Shown here: positions 36,230-50,766 of the stretch, piece after piece
How positions within the stretch are numbered: the first letter of the stretch is position 1
Layout: every line of letters starts with the position of its first letter
Assembly: GCA_004154925.1 (NCBI GenBank)
Contig: QJNS01000031.1
Coordinates: forward strand, 310,001 to 374,000
Direction of reading: 5' to 3'
Length of the DNA: 64,000 nucleotides
From: Monosporascus cannonballus
Lineage: Eukaryota; Ascomycota; Sordariomycetes; Xylariales
Position numbers and translations under genes: made by a program
Notes under the pieces: model-generated
The model's database searches: none
What the model was told of the DNA's origin: nothing
What the model saw: only the letters and a program-made list of their open reading frames with translations

Positions 36230-37657
36230 TAGTATTATTATAGATAAATATTACGAATTCGAAAAACGTAATAACGTAAACGGTTTTCGTTACGAAATTG
36301 TTATAATTAAGGACGATAACAAAAGGTTAAATTTCGAACGAAATTATATAATTTACTTAAAGTTTTACGGAAATTAAAGTTAAACAAAAAAAAGGATAAA
36401 TATTTTCGACGTATCGATTATTTCCGCGCGCAAGGTATGGCTACGGTAAATACGTACCTGCTCGATAACAACAGCTCCGTTTTTCTACCAGCTTTTACGG
36501 CGGGTGTAGCCAGCTTTTTGATAGTTCCTGTCGACTTACTGTTTATAGACCGCGATAACTATTCGAGATGATATATATATGCGTTCTTAGGTTATTTAAC
36601 AAACGTACCGGTAAAGCCGTTTAAAAGCGGCAAAATGGAAAAAAATAAGATAAAACGGAAGAATACAAAAGATAAAAACGACCGTGCCTTGTATACAGAG
36701 CGATCTTTTTGCTTTTTATACAAAATACTATTATATAACAGAAATATTTTAACGAAATATTATAAGGCAAAATATACCCAAAAAACGATATTGAGTTAAC
36801 CGTTTCCATATTCAAAATATTAACGTTTAGGGTTCGGGAAAACGATTATGGATAACCCTTATAAATAGAATAATTATGTCGAACGAGCTTACGAAAAGAT
36901 TTATATTTTAAATTAGAAACTTAAATAGTTTTTATGGAAATAACTTTAAGTTATTTACTTTTTTATATTTATTAAAGGATTTCGGTTTATTAATTATTTA
37001 AATTGTTATTTTAAAACGGGCTTTTTTAACTGGTTAATCCTATGTCGTATTTACGCTTATTTAAAATCCGTAAATATAACGTTCGACAATATGTAAAAAT
37101 ATTTTGCGTATTTCCGGGCTTGTTATATACCGTCGATTATGTTCTATATTTTATACGGTTACTTATATTCGTTAGCGAACGGCCTTATTTAATATATTAA
37201 TTCCGCATATAATTTCAAATTTTAAAGTTTTCTCCGTTATATAATATATAAACGGAAAAGGATTAATAAAACCGATATTATCGATAAGTTCGCCTTATGG
37301 TATATGCATTTAGAAATAGTTTATACCGGATAGGGCTATGGCGGTAAAACGTCGGGCGAAAATGCTAAAACGGGGAGAAAACGCGGAAAGTATAAGGAAG
37401 CCGGCGACGAGAGCTATAACGAACTTGATGCTCAGCTCGGAAAAGCCAACTCTAATACGTCTTACTTAGATATAGACAATGGCTCCGCAATGGCCCTCCT
37501 GGTACCTAGTAACCCCGCGTTATCTAGCAGCCTAAGCTCAATTAATATAAAAACCTTAGACTTTCCGGGATACGAAATAATATCGCCCCTAAATTTCGAT
37601 AATAAATCGGGCAAAACTTTTCCATTTATATTAATACCCCTTAACAGCTTAATGTGA
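36230..37657 (+). pseudogene. Unidentified degenerate coding region with a less-mutated 3' end
   Basis: Plus-strand frames here are protein-like between scattered stops. Near 36.23-36.37 kb one includes KYYEFEKRNNVNGFRYEIVI. From about 36.88 kb a single frame runs to 37657. Its last 107 codons (37334-37657) are fully open with little RIP, containing KRGKYKEAGDESYNELDAQL and ending PLNSLM. The TAG before it (37331-37333) is one C-to-T change from CAG. A GC-richer patch at 36.42-36.60 kb interrupts the frames and could be an intron or insertion. I do not recognise the family: a DNA transposase or a captured host gene are both possible. It ends exactly where an LTR-like sequence starts. Confidence 0.4.
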
Positions 37658-37783
37658 GAATACAGCCCCTATAGGGATGAGGCTGGTAGCCGACCAGCCA
37701 CCGATCAGCCACCGACCCACTTACTAATATAAATCCACCATCTGGCAACTAATAGGAAACGCAGATAAAAGTAACCTTATACA
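37653..37783 (+). repeat. Candidate 5' LTR of the following gag-pol remnant
   Basis: It starts TGTGAGAATACAGCC and tentatively ends ...CTTATACA. A TGG-starting primer-binding-like site begins about 10 nt further on (37793). It is only lightly RIP-mutated. No partner LTR was found in the window, so both the right end and the call are tentative. Confidence 0.35.
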
Positions 37784-40700
37784 TTTACTTCTTGGAATCT
37801 GCTTTACGATTAATCGGAAATTATTTTACCTAACTTATAATTATTCATTATTTTATAATTCTTTTATTTATTATAAAAAATAACGCAATAATTATCAAAA
37901 ACAAAATTTGTCGATTACAAAATAAACCTAAGTTACAAATAGAAAAAACTACTAATCAGAACTTAATTAACAAACGATTAATTACGATATAAAAACAGGT
38001 TAAAAAGTTTACAATAAAGCTTTAACGAATAAAAAATGACGGTTTTCGAGATCCTAAATCATTATATATATATAATAAGGACATATCCCAATGACTATTA
38101 ATTAAACGGTCGGAAAATAAGCATAATATAACGACCGCATCCCGGAATTTAAAATAAAAAAAGGTTAAACCCTTTAATAATAACCAAGTTTTAAAGATTA
38201 TTTATTCGCAAAATAAATATTATTTGGAATTATTCCGATAATTAATTAAATGATAAATAATAATATAAGTTAAAAAAAGCAAAGCTTTATAAATTAATTA
38301 CGATATTATTATAAAAGCCTAAGGCAATAAACGAATACCATATTATAATTATCCGAAACTTTTTAAATGCTTATCGATTAAAAAAATTAAATAAAAGTTA
38401 TTACGAAAATTTACGTCGAAAGGCTAGGGCGAAATACCTTTACTTATATCTAATAAGCCATAAGCCATATAGACGTTTTTATTATAAACGTTTAATAATT
38501 ATATCGTATTATATTTAATTATTTTAATTATAAAAAATTAAAAATAGAAAACTTATAAATTTTTACTAGAAAAAGTTATATAAATTCCAACTTTGTCAAT
38601 AGGAAATATAGGGAATAATTTATGGAATTATAATAATAATCCTATTAATCGTTATTAAATTTTCATATTAAATAAAAGTTTCTAATTTATAAAATAAAAT
38701 TTACGGATATTCTTAACTCGGAAAATAATCGAAGTAATAAATATTTCATTTTTAATTATTTTTATAAATAAATATTAAGATTACGAAATACCTTATTACG
38801 AAAAAACGTTAAACCAAAACGAATTAATAACGTAATAAATAAAGTAAAACGTTATTAGAGCGCTTAAAAAACGAAAAAAACTAATTATTTTCCACTAAAA
38901 GTATTAATAAAAATAAATTATTTTATTTTAACTTTTTCGAGAAAAACAAAACCTTGAAGTAAAATAAAAGCGCCGTATAAAAATAATGAAAATCGTGGGC
39001 ATTTTTATATTCGGAAAGCAAATAGTCGCCGATTTAATTTCGATCGGAATAAATTCGTATAACTTAATACCCCTGATTTTTATAAGGGGCTGTTTAAGTA
39101 TTATAATTATAAAACGCCAGGCCATAAAAACGTAAATTATAAATTAAAGAAAATACGAAATTGTTGCTATCCCAGCTATACGAAAACCGGTTTCCGAAAG
39201 CCGTATAAAATGTTATAATATATAACGGTAAATTAAACTAATCTCTAGACGTAAACCTAAGAAAAGCCGGAATAAATCTATACGTTTAATTTATTTCGGC
39301 CAATAATTACAAAACGGTCGAAATAAAACCGCTTTTTAAAAAAAGGTATTAATTACGAAAAATACAGAGGATATAATAATATAAATAAATATAAATACCG
39401 GAACACAAATAAATACTATAAGCAAAAAATTAACGAAAAAATTTAACCTTTAATTAATTTCCGTAAATATTCCGAGTTTTATCGGCATTAACGGTACGTA
39501 TATCAAATATTATAAAACTTACGAAATTTTTATTAACATAATAAATAATAACGGAAATAAACAAAAATTTAAACAAATTTATTTTATAATACGCCGTAAT
39601 CGAAAAATGTCTAATTTTTTATTATTTAAACTCGGAATAAGTAAATTAAGGATTTTATTAAACATAATTATGTATTAATAATTATACAGATTGCTATAAA
39701 AGATTAATAAATAAGAAATTATAAATTAACGTTTTTCGACAAACAAATATATACCGTTAACTTAATAAGCCTAGCCGAAAACCTAAATATCTCGGAATTC
39801 GGAAAACAGTAAAAATAAAGAATAATCGACCTTTTTATATATTTAAAGAATTTTCGGCGAATATATTCCCAAAAAATAACGAAAAAAAAATTTTAGTTAT
39901 TAAGAGCAAATTATTCAATAAATATATTCTTAAAGAAAACGCCTTTATTTAATCTAATTTACCTTATTTCCGAAACTTAAAGGAAAATATTCAAAAAAAT
40001 ATATCCGAAAAAACCTGAAAATAAGCCAGATACATTATTCGAAAGCGGATATAAAGGTCTTAATATTATTTATGCTCAAAAATAACGGCAATTTTGAATT
40101 ATATATCAATTATAAAATGCTAAATTAAATAACGATAGAAAACCCGATATATTATATTCTAAATTATAAAAATAATAAATCGCTTAAAACTATTTAAAGT
40201 ATTTTCGAAAGTTAATTTTAAAAATATTTATTATTACATTAACATTAAAAAACTAATTAATAAAAAACGGTTTTTTCAATGCAATATGGATAATTTAAAT
40301 ATACGGTTATATTATTTAGCTTTATTAATATAATAACTACGTTTTAAAATTATGTATTTAAAATCTTAATTAAATTAGTTAATTATATATATGTAATATA
40401 TAAAGGCAATATAATTTTTTATTCGGATAACTCCAAAAATATACGAAATAATGTTAATTAATTTACGAACTGTTATTATATTATTAATTATTTGTCAAAA
40501 TATTTACATTTAAACTGTTTTAAAAAAAGAATAACATTTTTAAATTTCATAATTAATATTAACGGTTTGGAAATAAACCGCCGACGGGTTAATACTATAA
40601 AAATATAGCCAAAACCAAAATTAATTTATAATATTTAAGCATTTCTGGTATTCGTAAATTTTTATTGGAAATTTATCGTCTATTATTCGCATATTGCCGA

Positions 40701-43479
40701 ACTTATTATTAGGCTTTTAAAAAAGGCGTAAAGCAAAAATAAAATAATAAATTCTAATAATTCGAAAAAATTAAAAAAAAGTTTTTAAGTTTAAACGATA
40801 TTTTTAATCGGCAATTATTTTCCGATATTAAAGTAATACAAAAATATTAAGATTAAAATACACGTTTTAATAAAGATTATATTAAAAATAGTTTTATAAA
40901 AATACGGAAAATATTAACGTTTAGTTATATATTAATTACAAAAGTTAAATTCAACCGAAAAAGCATACGATATAAAATATTAAAAATTATGAATAATTAT
41001 AAAAACTTTAAAATGTTAATAATAATATTTTAAAAATATTAAAAAATATCTTAATACTTATTAATTATATAGCTTTAAAAGATATAATAAAAACGCCGGT
41101 ACGTAACCTTATAAAAAGGCTAACCCGATAAATTTACCGCCTTACGTAATTTAATTTTAAAATCTAATATTAACCGAGTGCCGTTAACTCGACAAATAAG
41201 TTATTTAAATGCCCGGATTATATATTAAGAGAAATCGCATATAAAGACGTAATTTCTATATTATTTCAAAAATTCGGATTTACAGATAATATGCCGGAAA
41301 ATATACGAAAAATGGTCGTAAATATATAATACGATTTAAAATATTATAAAAAAGCAAAAAGTTTTATAAAAATAACGCAAAAGTCGTTCGTTATAAAATT
41401 CTTAAACAAATTTCAAACAACGGAAATTTAAATAATTACTATCCGTATAAAAAAACGAAAAACTTTTCTTATACGATCGTAAAAAAGTTTCGAAAAAAAA
41501 GAAAAATAAAAATCTTTATATTTATTAAATTTATTACTTACGAATAATACTATAAATACGAATCGCAATAATAAGACGATTAATAATTAAATTATATTAC
41601 CCGCAAATTACGACCGTATTATATTTAGATTGTAAAAAGTTTAAAAAAAATAAAACTGGTATTAAGATTATTATTTATTATTAGTACGTTTTACGTTCTT
41701 AAATAAAGAAGTTATCCAAAAACAAAGTGGCATTTTAATCAAAAACATTTTAATAATTTTATAATTAAATTGGAACTTGATAAACCAAAAATTTAAATAT
41801 CATAAAATTAATATAAATAATTAAACGTTAAACTAAAATAAAAGAAAAATATTTTCTAGACCTAAATAAAGTTTTATATTATCGGAATAAATTCGTAATT
41901 TTATAATAACACCTTTTACGGAAATAATTAATTAATTAATATTATAATAATTTAAAGATAAGATATATAATATGTATTTATACGTTAAAACTGATAATTC
42001 AAAAATTTAATTAGAAGAATATAGCAAATAATATCTAAAAATATATTAAGCAATATTCGAATTATTAAAGTATAATAAAGCCACGTTATAAACCATATAA
42101 ATAGCTATAATCGTTACCGTTATCTAAATAACCTTTCTAAAAATTTTTATTAAATTTTATTACGGGATTTACCAAAAGCCTAGGTCTAAACGAATTAAAA
42201 TACGACGTAATTCTGGTAATCGTTGACCGTTTTACGAAATTAAAATTCTTTATCCTTTTAGTTACAATTTTAACCGTAGCCAAATTAACCCAATTACTTT
42301 ATAACGAGGTTAAATATAGATTTAATATATTAACCGAATTTATTAACGATAAAAATAAATTATTAACGAATTAATTTTAAGCTAAAGTTTATAAAAAAAA
42401 ATAGAAAATAAAACGGCGAATATCGACTGCCTATTATTCGTAAACCGATAAGCAAACGGAACGTATTTATCAAATTTTAAAATGTTACTTCCGTAATTAC
42501 GTTAATAAATATTAAAATAATTAGATAAAATTATTATAAAATACGGAATTCGTATATAATAATATGCGAAACACGTTTATCGGCCGTTTTCCGTTCGAAG
42601 CTTTATATAGGTATTATGTAAAGATAATAAAACATTTTTTATAAAGTTTTAAGAGATAAATATAAGGAATTAAAAAAGATTTGGACAAAATAACAATTAT
42701 TTATAAAATAATATATGAATATTAAGAAAAAATAGTAATAATTTAAAAGAAATATTGTAATTAACATTATATGCTCATATAATTTTAATTAAACAAATAA
42801 GTAAATATATTAACGAAAATCCTTAAATTTAAAAATAAAAGGTTCGTATTTATTTATATTCGAATTACGGTTAAACAGCAAATAAACGTTTAAATATATA
42901 CAATAATATTTTTTATTAAATATTAACGAATATATAATATATTTTCAACACTTTACTAAAACCGTAATATAACCGAGAACAGGGCGACGTCCTAATAATA
43001 TTACCAGATCTAATAAAAAATAAATAAAAATAAATAATAAGAAATATTATTTATTATCAATATAATTAGGGGTAACGCAAATATCTAATTAAATAAGAAA
43101 GCTAACCCGTTAAATATAATATATAAAAACCTCGAAAATGTTTCGAATACGTATTTAAAATATTATAACGTTATAAAAAGGATTAAATATATATATAAAA
43201 AATAAAACGACTTAAAAATCGTAAAATAATAATACTTTACTCGGAAATTAAATATTTAATAATTATAAAACTTTTAAAAAATAATTTTAAATAAATATAA
43301 AATATTAATATTAAAATATTACCTATTTACATAATTACTTTTAAACTTTTAATAAATAATTATTTTATCGTATACCGGTTGCAAATCGATAAACAATATA
43401 AAAAACATTAAATCTTTATTTCGAAAACAAAATTTCATATTTAATTATTGGGTTTTACGTTTAGTAGTCCTTAATAAAT
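37784..43479 (+). mobile_element. RIP-mutated Ty3/gypsy-like gag-pol remnant (plus strand)
   Basis: Plus-strand remnants appear in gypsy order. A gag zinc-knuckle relic (NYKTPGHKNVNYK) lies near 39.10-39.14 kb. Reverse transcriptase at about 40.2-40.9 kb includes IKIWPKPKLIYNI and an active-site segment at 40399-40410 that has lost both aspartates (YKGN for YxDD). The integrase core at about 42.15-42.6 kb contains VILVIVDRFTKLKFF and STAYYS-stop-TDKQTER (usual form STAYHPQTDGQTER). Stops, mostly TAA and TAG, are everywhere. The right side is cut by the 43480-50766 insertion, and I could not find this element's continuation or 3' LTR beyond it with certainty. Confidence 0.8.
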
Positions 43480-43897
43480 TGTTACAGAAACAGGGGTTCC
43501 TGTCTTGAGGAGACCAACCTTTGGGGTTTAGCGCGGACCTGTTACGGCTAAACTCCGGACAAAAAGCTTGGCTTTTTAAGTGATCTAAATAATTTAAGTA
43601 ATCTGGACCAGATTACATAAATTACATAAATCCACGACATATTTATTTAAAAAAAATGGATATATAATAAACCAATTTTTTATATAAATAGCACCTATTT
43701 AATTTCGCTTCTTAATTATTAATTTAAGTTCTTAATTAAAAAGTAATTGTACCGTTTTTTAATTAAGGGAAAAATTTTTAAATTTTTTTAACGAATAAAT
43801 TATTAAATTATTTTTCGCCTTATTATTACCTGCAAATTAAAAACCTTTTTCGGATATTGCTTATACCTTTAGATAAATATATAATAAGTTCGTTATA
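43480..43897 (+). repeat. 5' LTR of the family-2 element
   Basis: A 418-bp LTR starting TGTTACAGAAACAGGGG and ending CGTTATA. It aligns with 50349-50766 along its whole length, with differences that look like transitions. Confidence 0.92.
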
Positions 43898-44926
43898 TTT
43901 TAATAACTTTTTGATTAATAATTAACGAATAATTCACCGCCTAATTAGGGCATAAAATTTTTTAAATTTAATATAAACGATAACATAGGACGATATTCAA
44001 AAAATAAATAATATATCCGATTTCCGTTGTTAGCCAGTAAAATGTTATTAACAAAACTTAACGATTTACCTCCTATTAAAAAAGTTTTCCAACTAATTAA
44101 TAACATAGCACTTTTTATTATTTAATTTTAAAAAGGCCCATTATCTTCGTGATCCTAATAACAACTTATCCCGGCTCCTAAGGATATTATCGAAATCCAG
44201 GGAAAGAAGTTGGAGGAGAAAAAGGAGGTTAAGAAGGAAGCGGAAAAAAATATGAAATTAAGGTCCAAAAGGGTAAAGAAAAAGAACTTATTACGGACGA
44301 AAGGCTTAACCTTCTAATTTGGGAAGTTAGAAGTTTAAAGGAAAAAAATATTCGACTTATTATGAGAAAAAAACCGGTTTTTTTTTAATTTGGCTTTGCC
44401 AAAGGACGAAATTAAGGGGTTAGTTATTGACCGCCTTCGTTAAGTACGAAATAAACGCAAGAAAAAATTTCGACTTTATTTTTATTCGGCGCAAATTAAT
44501 TACGAAAAAAAATAGTTCTGCCTTTTAGCTACCATGGAATGCCGGACGTCAAGGGTTATAAACCAATTTCCTTAAAACCTTATAATAGATTAAAAGACCC
44601 TGATAAATTCTTGGTTCAAGCCAGATTTTATTTTAAATTTTATGAGAATTTTCTGCCGGAGGATTATTAAAAGGTAATGGCTATTTCCTAATTATTAATT
44701 GGACGAGTTCGCCAATAATTCGAACCTATCTTAACGGATTATTTCGAAAAATATCCGGAAAAATTTTCGGATTTTACCAATTACGTTTTTGGCGATTATA
44801 AGAACTTTAAAAAAAGAATACGCGCCTTATTCGGAAACCCCGATAAAGAATAGGACGTAATTAAATAACTTTATTTTTTTTTACCAGACCAAATCAGCTG
44901 CCGAATATACGACTAAGTTTAACCGT

Positions 44927-45223
44927 TTGGCCGTTATTTTAAACCTATCAGAAAACGTATTATTTTATCTTTACTATAACGGCTTAAAGCTTTTGGTTAA
45001 GGATAAAATATACAAAGAATTAAAAGTTAAATCTTTTGCCGAATACATAAATAAGGTTATTATTGCTAACCGACGCATTTTTAATTGGTATTTTAAAAAA
45101 AAAGGACCGGCAGACAAAATAACGATAAGGGTTCCAAAAGCCAGAATAAAAAAAATAAAAATAAACCTTAAAAGGAAGCGAATTCCGTTTCGAAGGAGCC
45201 CAAGAAAAATAAGTCCAAAGTAA
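44927..45223 (+). pseudogene. Gag fragment of the family-2 element
   Basis: Ninety-eight open codons contain LNLSENVLFYLYYNGLK and a KSFAEYINKVIIANRR helix, the layout of the retrotransposon gag (capsid) domain in Ty3/gypsy elements, followed by a basic Lys/Arg-rich tail. The upstream capsid part (from about 44.5 kb) is in recognisable but stop-broken frames. The first residue is not the true start. Confidence 0.75.
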
Positions 45224-48200
45224 AGTGTTTTAATGATAGCAAAAAGGGGCATTTTAAGAATAAATGTTACTCCCCCGCCAAAAGGAATTCCAAAAAGGGA
45301 GGGATTCCTTAATCCCAGAAAAAAATTAAAGCGGTTAAACAAAAAACCAATAGTAAAGCAGAAAAAAAAAATTAGTTCGATTTCCTTTTAGTTAGAATTT
45401 ATTATTGCCATAACCACCTAAATTCAAAATAATAACCCGGAATACGAAAATTATCCCATTTGCCAGGATTTTAAGGTTAAAACCTATAAGTATTATCCAG
45501 GATAAACGGTTTCCAGAATAACCATAAGATTAGGATGCTAATACCATTTTGATTTCCAGAAATATAAAATGCATATAACGAACGGTTAATTTTAATTAGA
45601 TATTAGCAATTATAGATAATTATTTCCGGAGTTTTATAAATTCCCAAAATGTATTATTTACTTAAAGAAATTAACGGTAAATCCTTATAATTTGTTATAT
45701 TTTATTACTTATTACCAAAACGATTACTGCGTTTATTTCAAAGTTAAAAAAAAATAATAACTTTTAGTTTAAATAGGATAAGGAAATACTTATCGAACTA
45801 AACGACGAATACCGATACGTTAAAATTTCCCGATAACCAAAGTACTTTAAGTTTTGCTAATTATATCCTAAGTTAAAACGAAGTTAAAAAGTTATATCGC
45901 AAGGATATTTATGTTATTTTCCGATATTTTGCGTTTAATATAAGCTTTTAAATATAAGAATACCTTTTTCGGAAAATTATCTTTTTAATTTTATAATTTA
46001 AAAAACATAAAACCTGAAAGAAAGCCAGGAAGAAAGTCCGATTTTGAAACCTTAGTGCAAATATGGCAAAAAAATATGGTTTCGGTGCAAAAACGATTAA
46101 TGCATTAAATATGTTATTAAAAAAGCTTGCGAATAAAGATTTGCTTAAGTTGAACGATATTAAAAATTAAAAAATTATAAAGGCTTTCGAAATTAAGGTA
46201 TTAAAAAATTTTAATTTATAAAACCTTATATAAAACGATAAAAGGAATATGTAATTAGATTAAGATTTTTTTTCAGTACAAAAATAAAACGTTTAAAGTA
46301 ATGATCGATTCCGGCGTAAAAAATAATTTTATTTTTTCCGTAAGGGCAAAAAAATATTAGGTTCCTTGGAAATATAAATTAAAGTTTTATAAATTACGTA
46401 CGGTAAATGGAAACCTATTTATATATGAAAGTAAACGAATTTTTCGAAAAACTGAAAAACTTTTAATACGGGTTTAAGGATATTAAGAATATATTTTGTT
46501 AGATATCGTTAACATTTTTAAATACGATATTATTTTGGGAATGTTTTAGCTTTATTCCAGTAATTTACGGATTAATTGGAAAAAACGAATACTTTTTTGG
46601 AAGGACGAAATAAAAATACTCCGAAAAAACGATTAAGAAAGTTGCTATGTTATTAAGGAAGTATGGATTTTTAATTAAATTTTTACGGTACCTTTAAAAT
46701 ATCGAAAATTTAAGAAATTATTTAAGGATAAGAAGGATTATGAGTTACTTTTTTACGGTTAATGGGATTATAAAATACTTATTAAGAAAAGATATTATCT
46801 TAAACTTTATAAAATTTATTATATAAACCCAGAAAAATTAAAGGCCTTATGGAAAAGTATATAATTAAATTTAAAGAAAAGATATATCTAATTTTTCAAT
46901 TTTCCTGCAGAATATTTAGTTTTTATAGTACCAAAAATTAAGGATAATAAGCAAAAAATCGATAAAAAAAGAGATCTTGTTTACCGAAAAGTAATTAATT
47001 ATAAATAATTAAATGATATCATAATTAAGAATAAATACTTTTTAATATTTATAAATACCTTAAAAAAATGCCAGCAAAACCAAATGGTTTACGGCATTCG
47101 ATTTTCGTAATGGTTATTATTGTATCCGAATAACCAAAAGAGAAAAATAGAAAACGGCATTTAAAACGGTATACGGACTTTATAAATACAAAGTAATGCC
47201 GATAGGACTTATTAATGCTTCCGCCAGTTTTTAAAGTTTAATTATAATTATTTTCAAATAATTTCTGGATAAATTCGTATTTGTTTACCTCGACGATATC
47301 TTTATTTATTCGGAAACCTTAAAGGAGCATAAGAAGCATATGGTTTAGGTGCTTAGAACTTTAAATAAAGCTAATATTCGGGTTAATCCAGTTAAAAATA
47401 TATGGCATACGTAAAAACTAGATTTTCTGGGATTTACCCTTATTTCCGGTTAAATTTAAATTTAACGTTCCAAATTGAAAGCAGTTAAGGATTAGCTTAT
47501 TCCTGATAAGGCGACCGTTATAAATATCCGCCAGATCTTAGGATTTACGGGTTATGTACGTAACCTAATCGAGAAATACGGAAATATAATTAGGCCATTA
47601 ACGAAATTTACTATTAAGGAATACGTCGGAAAAAAATTCGAACTCCTAAAAAAAACAAAAAAAACATTTCAAAAACTAAAGACAATAATTATTAACGAAT
47701 TAATAATAAAAATGCCAAATCCAAACCAAAAAAAACGCCTAAAGACCGATACTTTAAAATACGCCTTAGGTACAGTTTTAAAATAATAAAAAAAATAACG
47801 GCAAATAATACTTAATGGCATATTATTTAAAAGTATTCCGAAACGCAAAACTTAAATACCAGATTTATAACAAAAAGTTATTAATAATTATTAATATTTT
47901 TAAAAAATAAAAATTATACCTTAATAAAATAAAAAAATCTTTCGATATTTATTTTGACTATAAAAACTTTACGCGATTTATGAAAGCTTAAAAACTGAAT
48001 AAATAATATAAAAATGGATAATTTTTTTATCCAGATTTAATTTTAGGATATATCATATTAAAGGAAAAAAGAATATCCAAGCGGATATTTTCAGCCGGAA
48101 AAAAAATTACGACTTTAAGGTCCCCAAAAAAAGCATACATATATTATAATACAACAAGGACGGTACCGTACAGTTATGTGAAATAATAAAAAAGCTAATT

Positions 48201-50348
48201 CCCGAACTTTTAATACGGTTTCGGAATTCCTATGATATAAAAAAACAGAAAAAGGTTTAGCAGTTAAAAAAATAACGAAAAAACCAGCTGCTATACCATG
48301 GCAAAATTTACGTTTTTAAGGATTAATAAAAATAGTTTATAAAGAAATTTTACGAAAACCCCTTGTACGGATATTAAGGAATTTTTAAAACCACTAAACG
48401 ATTATAAGAAAAATATAATTTTTTAAAGTTACGACGAATAATCAAAAAGGTAATTAAAGATTATAATATTTGCAACAAAGCTAAGGCAGTACGCTATAAG
48501 CCCTATAGGTTATTATAACTTATTAATATTCCAAATAAGGCATGGAATACCATAATTTGGGATTTTATTATTAATTTACTTTTATTTAAAAACCTAGTTA
48601 TTAAAGTTAAATATAACGGAATATAAATAATTATCGATAAATTTACCAAGTATAGATATTTTTTACTTTTTAAAAGAAACGTAACGGCAAAATAATTGGC
48701 TTATGCCTTTATCAGATATTACTTCGATAAATACGGGATACCAAAAAAAATTATTTCCGACAAAGATATATTATTTATTTCGAAATTTGGCATTAACTTT
48801 TTTAAATAAATAAGTGTTAAATTTAAGTTTTTAATAGCATATTATTTTTAAACGGATAGCTAAACCGAAAAATTAAACCAAATTTTGGAACAGTACTTTC
48901 GAAATTATATTAATTATTAATAAGATAATTAAGTAAAGCTTTTATTAATGGCACAAATTATTTACAATATATTTATTAACGAAAATATAAGCATATTTCC
49001 CTATATAATTATATACGGATATAATATAAAAATAAAACGATTTAAATAACCACTTAATAAGGTATTTAAGGTTGTTATAATGGCCCCAAAAGCAAAAATA
49101 TTAATAACGGAAATCAAAATAATTTAAGCCCATTTTTAAAACGAATTATAATTCTTTTAATAACAGATAACCTAATATTATAATAACAAAAAAATTAAAG
49201 GATTAATTTTAACGAAAAAAGATAAGGTTTATTTGTTATACCAAAAGCAAAACGTAATTTCGAAAATTTCACAAATTAAAACGAAAAAATTTAGCGATAA
49301 ATTCGATTTTAAAAAATTTGGCCCGTTTAAAATTAAAAAAGTTATTTCCAAAATTAACTATTAACTGTTATTATCCAAAAATATGAAAATATACCTTGTT
49401 TTCCATATTTTTCTGCTTAAACCAACACTTAAAAACGCCCCGTTAAAAATAGATCTAAAATTTAAAAAAGATTTAAACAAATACGAAATCGAATAAATAT
49501 TAGATTTTAAAATAATTAAAAACAAAATTTAGTACTTAATTAAATAAAAAAAATATTTATATAAAAAAATACGTAAAAACTATTTAACCATTTAACGAAT
49601 ATAATAAACTTAATTAAGACGTTTTATTGCCAAAATCCTGGCCGACCGTTTCTAACGCGGCTAAGGTTGCAGGCGATAACGATCTTCCGCCTAAATCCAA
49701 ATTTTCGGCGTTTTAATCGAAAGAAATAAATATTTTCAAAACGGCGTCCATTTCAGAAATAAGCTATACTTATTTTGCGTTTACGTAACGCTGTTTTTTT
49801 TTTCCAATTTTTCCTATTTTTCCAACCGGTCTAATTCTTTTCTTTCTTTTAAAATGGCTATAACTTTTTTTTTAAAAATTTTTTACTGGAAACGTAAACG
49901 CCTTATCCGGTTAATAAGTTCCCTTATCTTCTTTTCGGCAGCCTCCTGGTATTTGATTAAGGAGTTTTCCGTTTCCTTTTGCTTTTTTTTTAACCGGTCG
50001 TATATTTCGCCCAGTTTCGCCAAAGAATTCATAGTTAAAACGTTGCAAGCTAGACGCTGATAACGAATATAATAATTATAACTTAATATATCAAAAGTAA
50101 AGAAATATTCGGTTTCGCTAAAACGAATATAGTTAAAATAAGAAAAAGCCTTAATGCCAAATTTTTTTATCGAATTAGCTCGAACGTCGCGGGAATTACG
50201 TTAATTTAAACGAAGTTTTTTTTTCTTTTTTTAAATGCGTTTTATTATGGTAAAATTAATTAAAACGTTTTTAACTTTTTCCAACAAAACGAAATAATTA
50301 TTTACGGTTCTTATCTTTAGGACAAAAATCCTTAAAAAAAGGAAATAA

Positions 50349-50766
50349 TATTATAGGAACAGGGGTTCCTATTTCGAAAAGATTAACCTTTAGGGTTTAA
50401 CGCAAACCTATTACGGCTAAACTCCGGACAAAAAGCTTGGCTTTTTAAGTGATCTAAATAATCTAAATAATCTGGACCAGATTATATAGATTATATAAAT
50501 TCACGACATATTTACTAAAAAAAAATGGATATATAATAAACCAATTTTTCATATAAATAGCACCTACTTAATTTCGCTCCTTAACTATTAATCTAAGTTC
50601 TTAATCAAAAAGTAATTATACCGTTCTTTAATTAAGGGAAAAGTTTTTAAATCTTTTTAACGAATAAACCATTAAATTATTTTTCGCCCTATTATTACCT
50701 GCAAATCAAGAACCCTTTTCGGATACTGCTCATACCTCCAGGTGGATATATAACAGGTTCATTACA
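50349..50766 (+). repeat. 3' LTR of the family-2 element
   Basis: A 418-bp partner. Its start has mutated from TGTTACAG to TATTATAG, while its end (TTCATTACA) keeps the CA lost from the 5' copy. Each LTR therefore preserves bases mutated in the other. Confidence 0.92.

Larger units (their letters stand above)
43480..50766 (+). mobile_element. Complete but dead Ty3/gypsy-like LTR retrotransposon (family 2)
   Basis: A 7287-bp plus-strand element with two 418-bp LTRs and perfect TSD TAAAT (43475-43479 and 50767-50771). The order is gag (about 44.5-45.3 kb), protease (46.27-46.56 kb, MIDSG with Asp-Ser-Gly at 46307-46315), reverse transcriptase (46.7-47.65 kb, VYLDDIFIYS, catalytic YLDD at 47286-47297 intact), RNase H, and integrase (about 48.5-49.0 kb, including IIIDKFTKYRYFLLF). 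Frames are broken by many TAA/TAG codons, so no protein is made. It is inserted into the plus-strand remnant on its left. Confidence 0.92.

Noticed and set aside
44974..45342. Minus-strand 122-codon hydrophobic frame
   Set aside because: It is antisense to the gag fragment at 44927-45223. The hydrophobicity comes from AT-rich codons read backwards.
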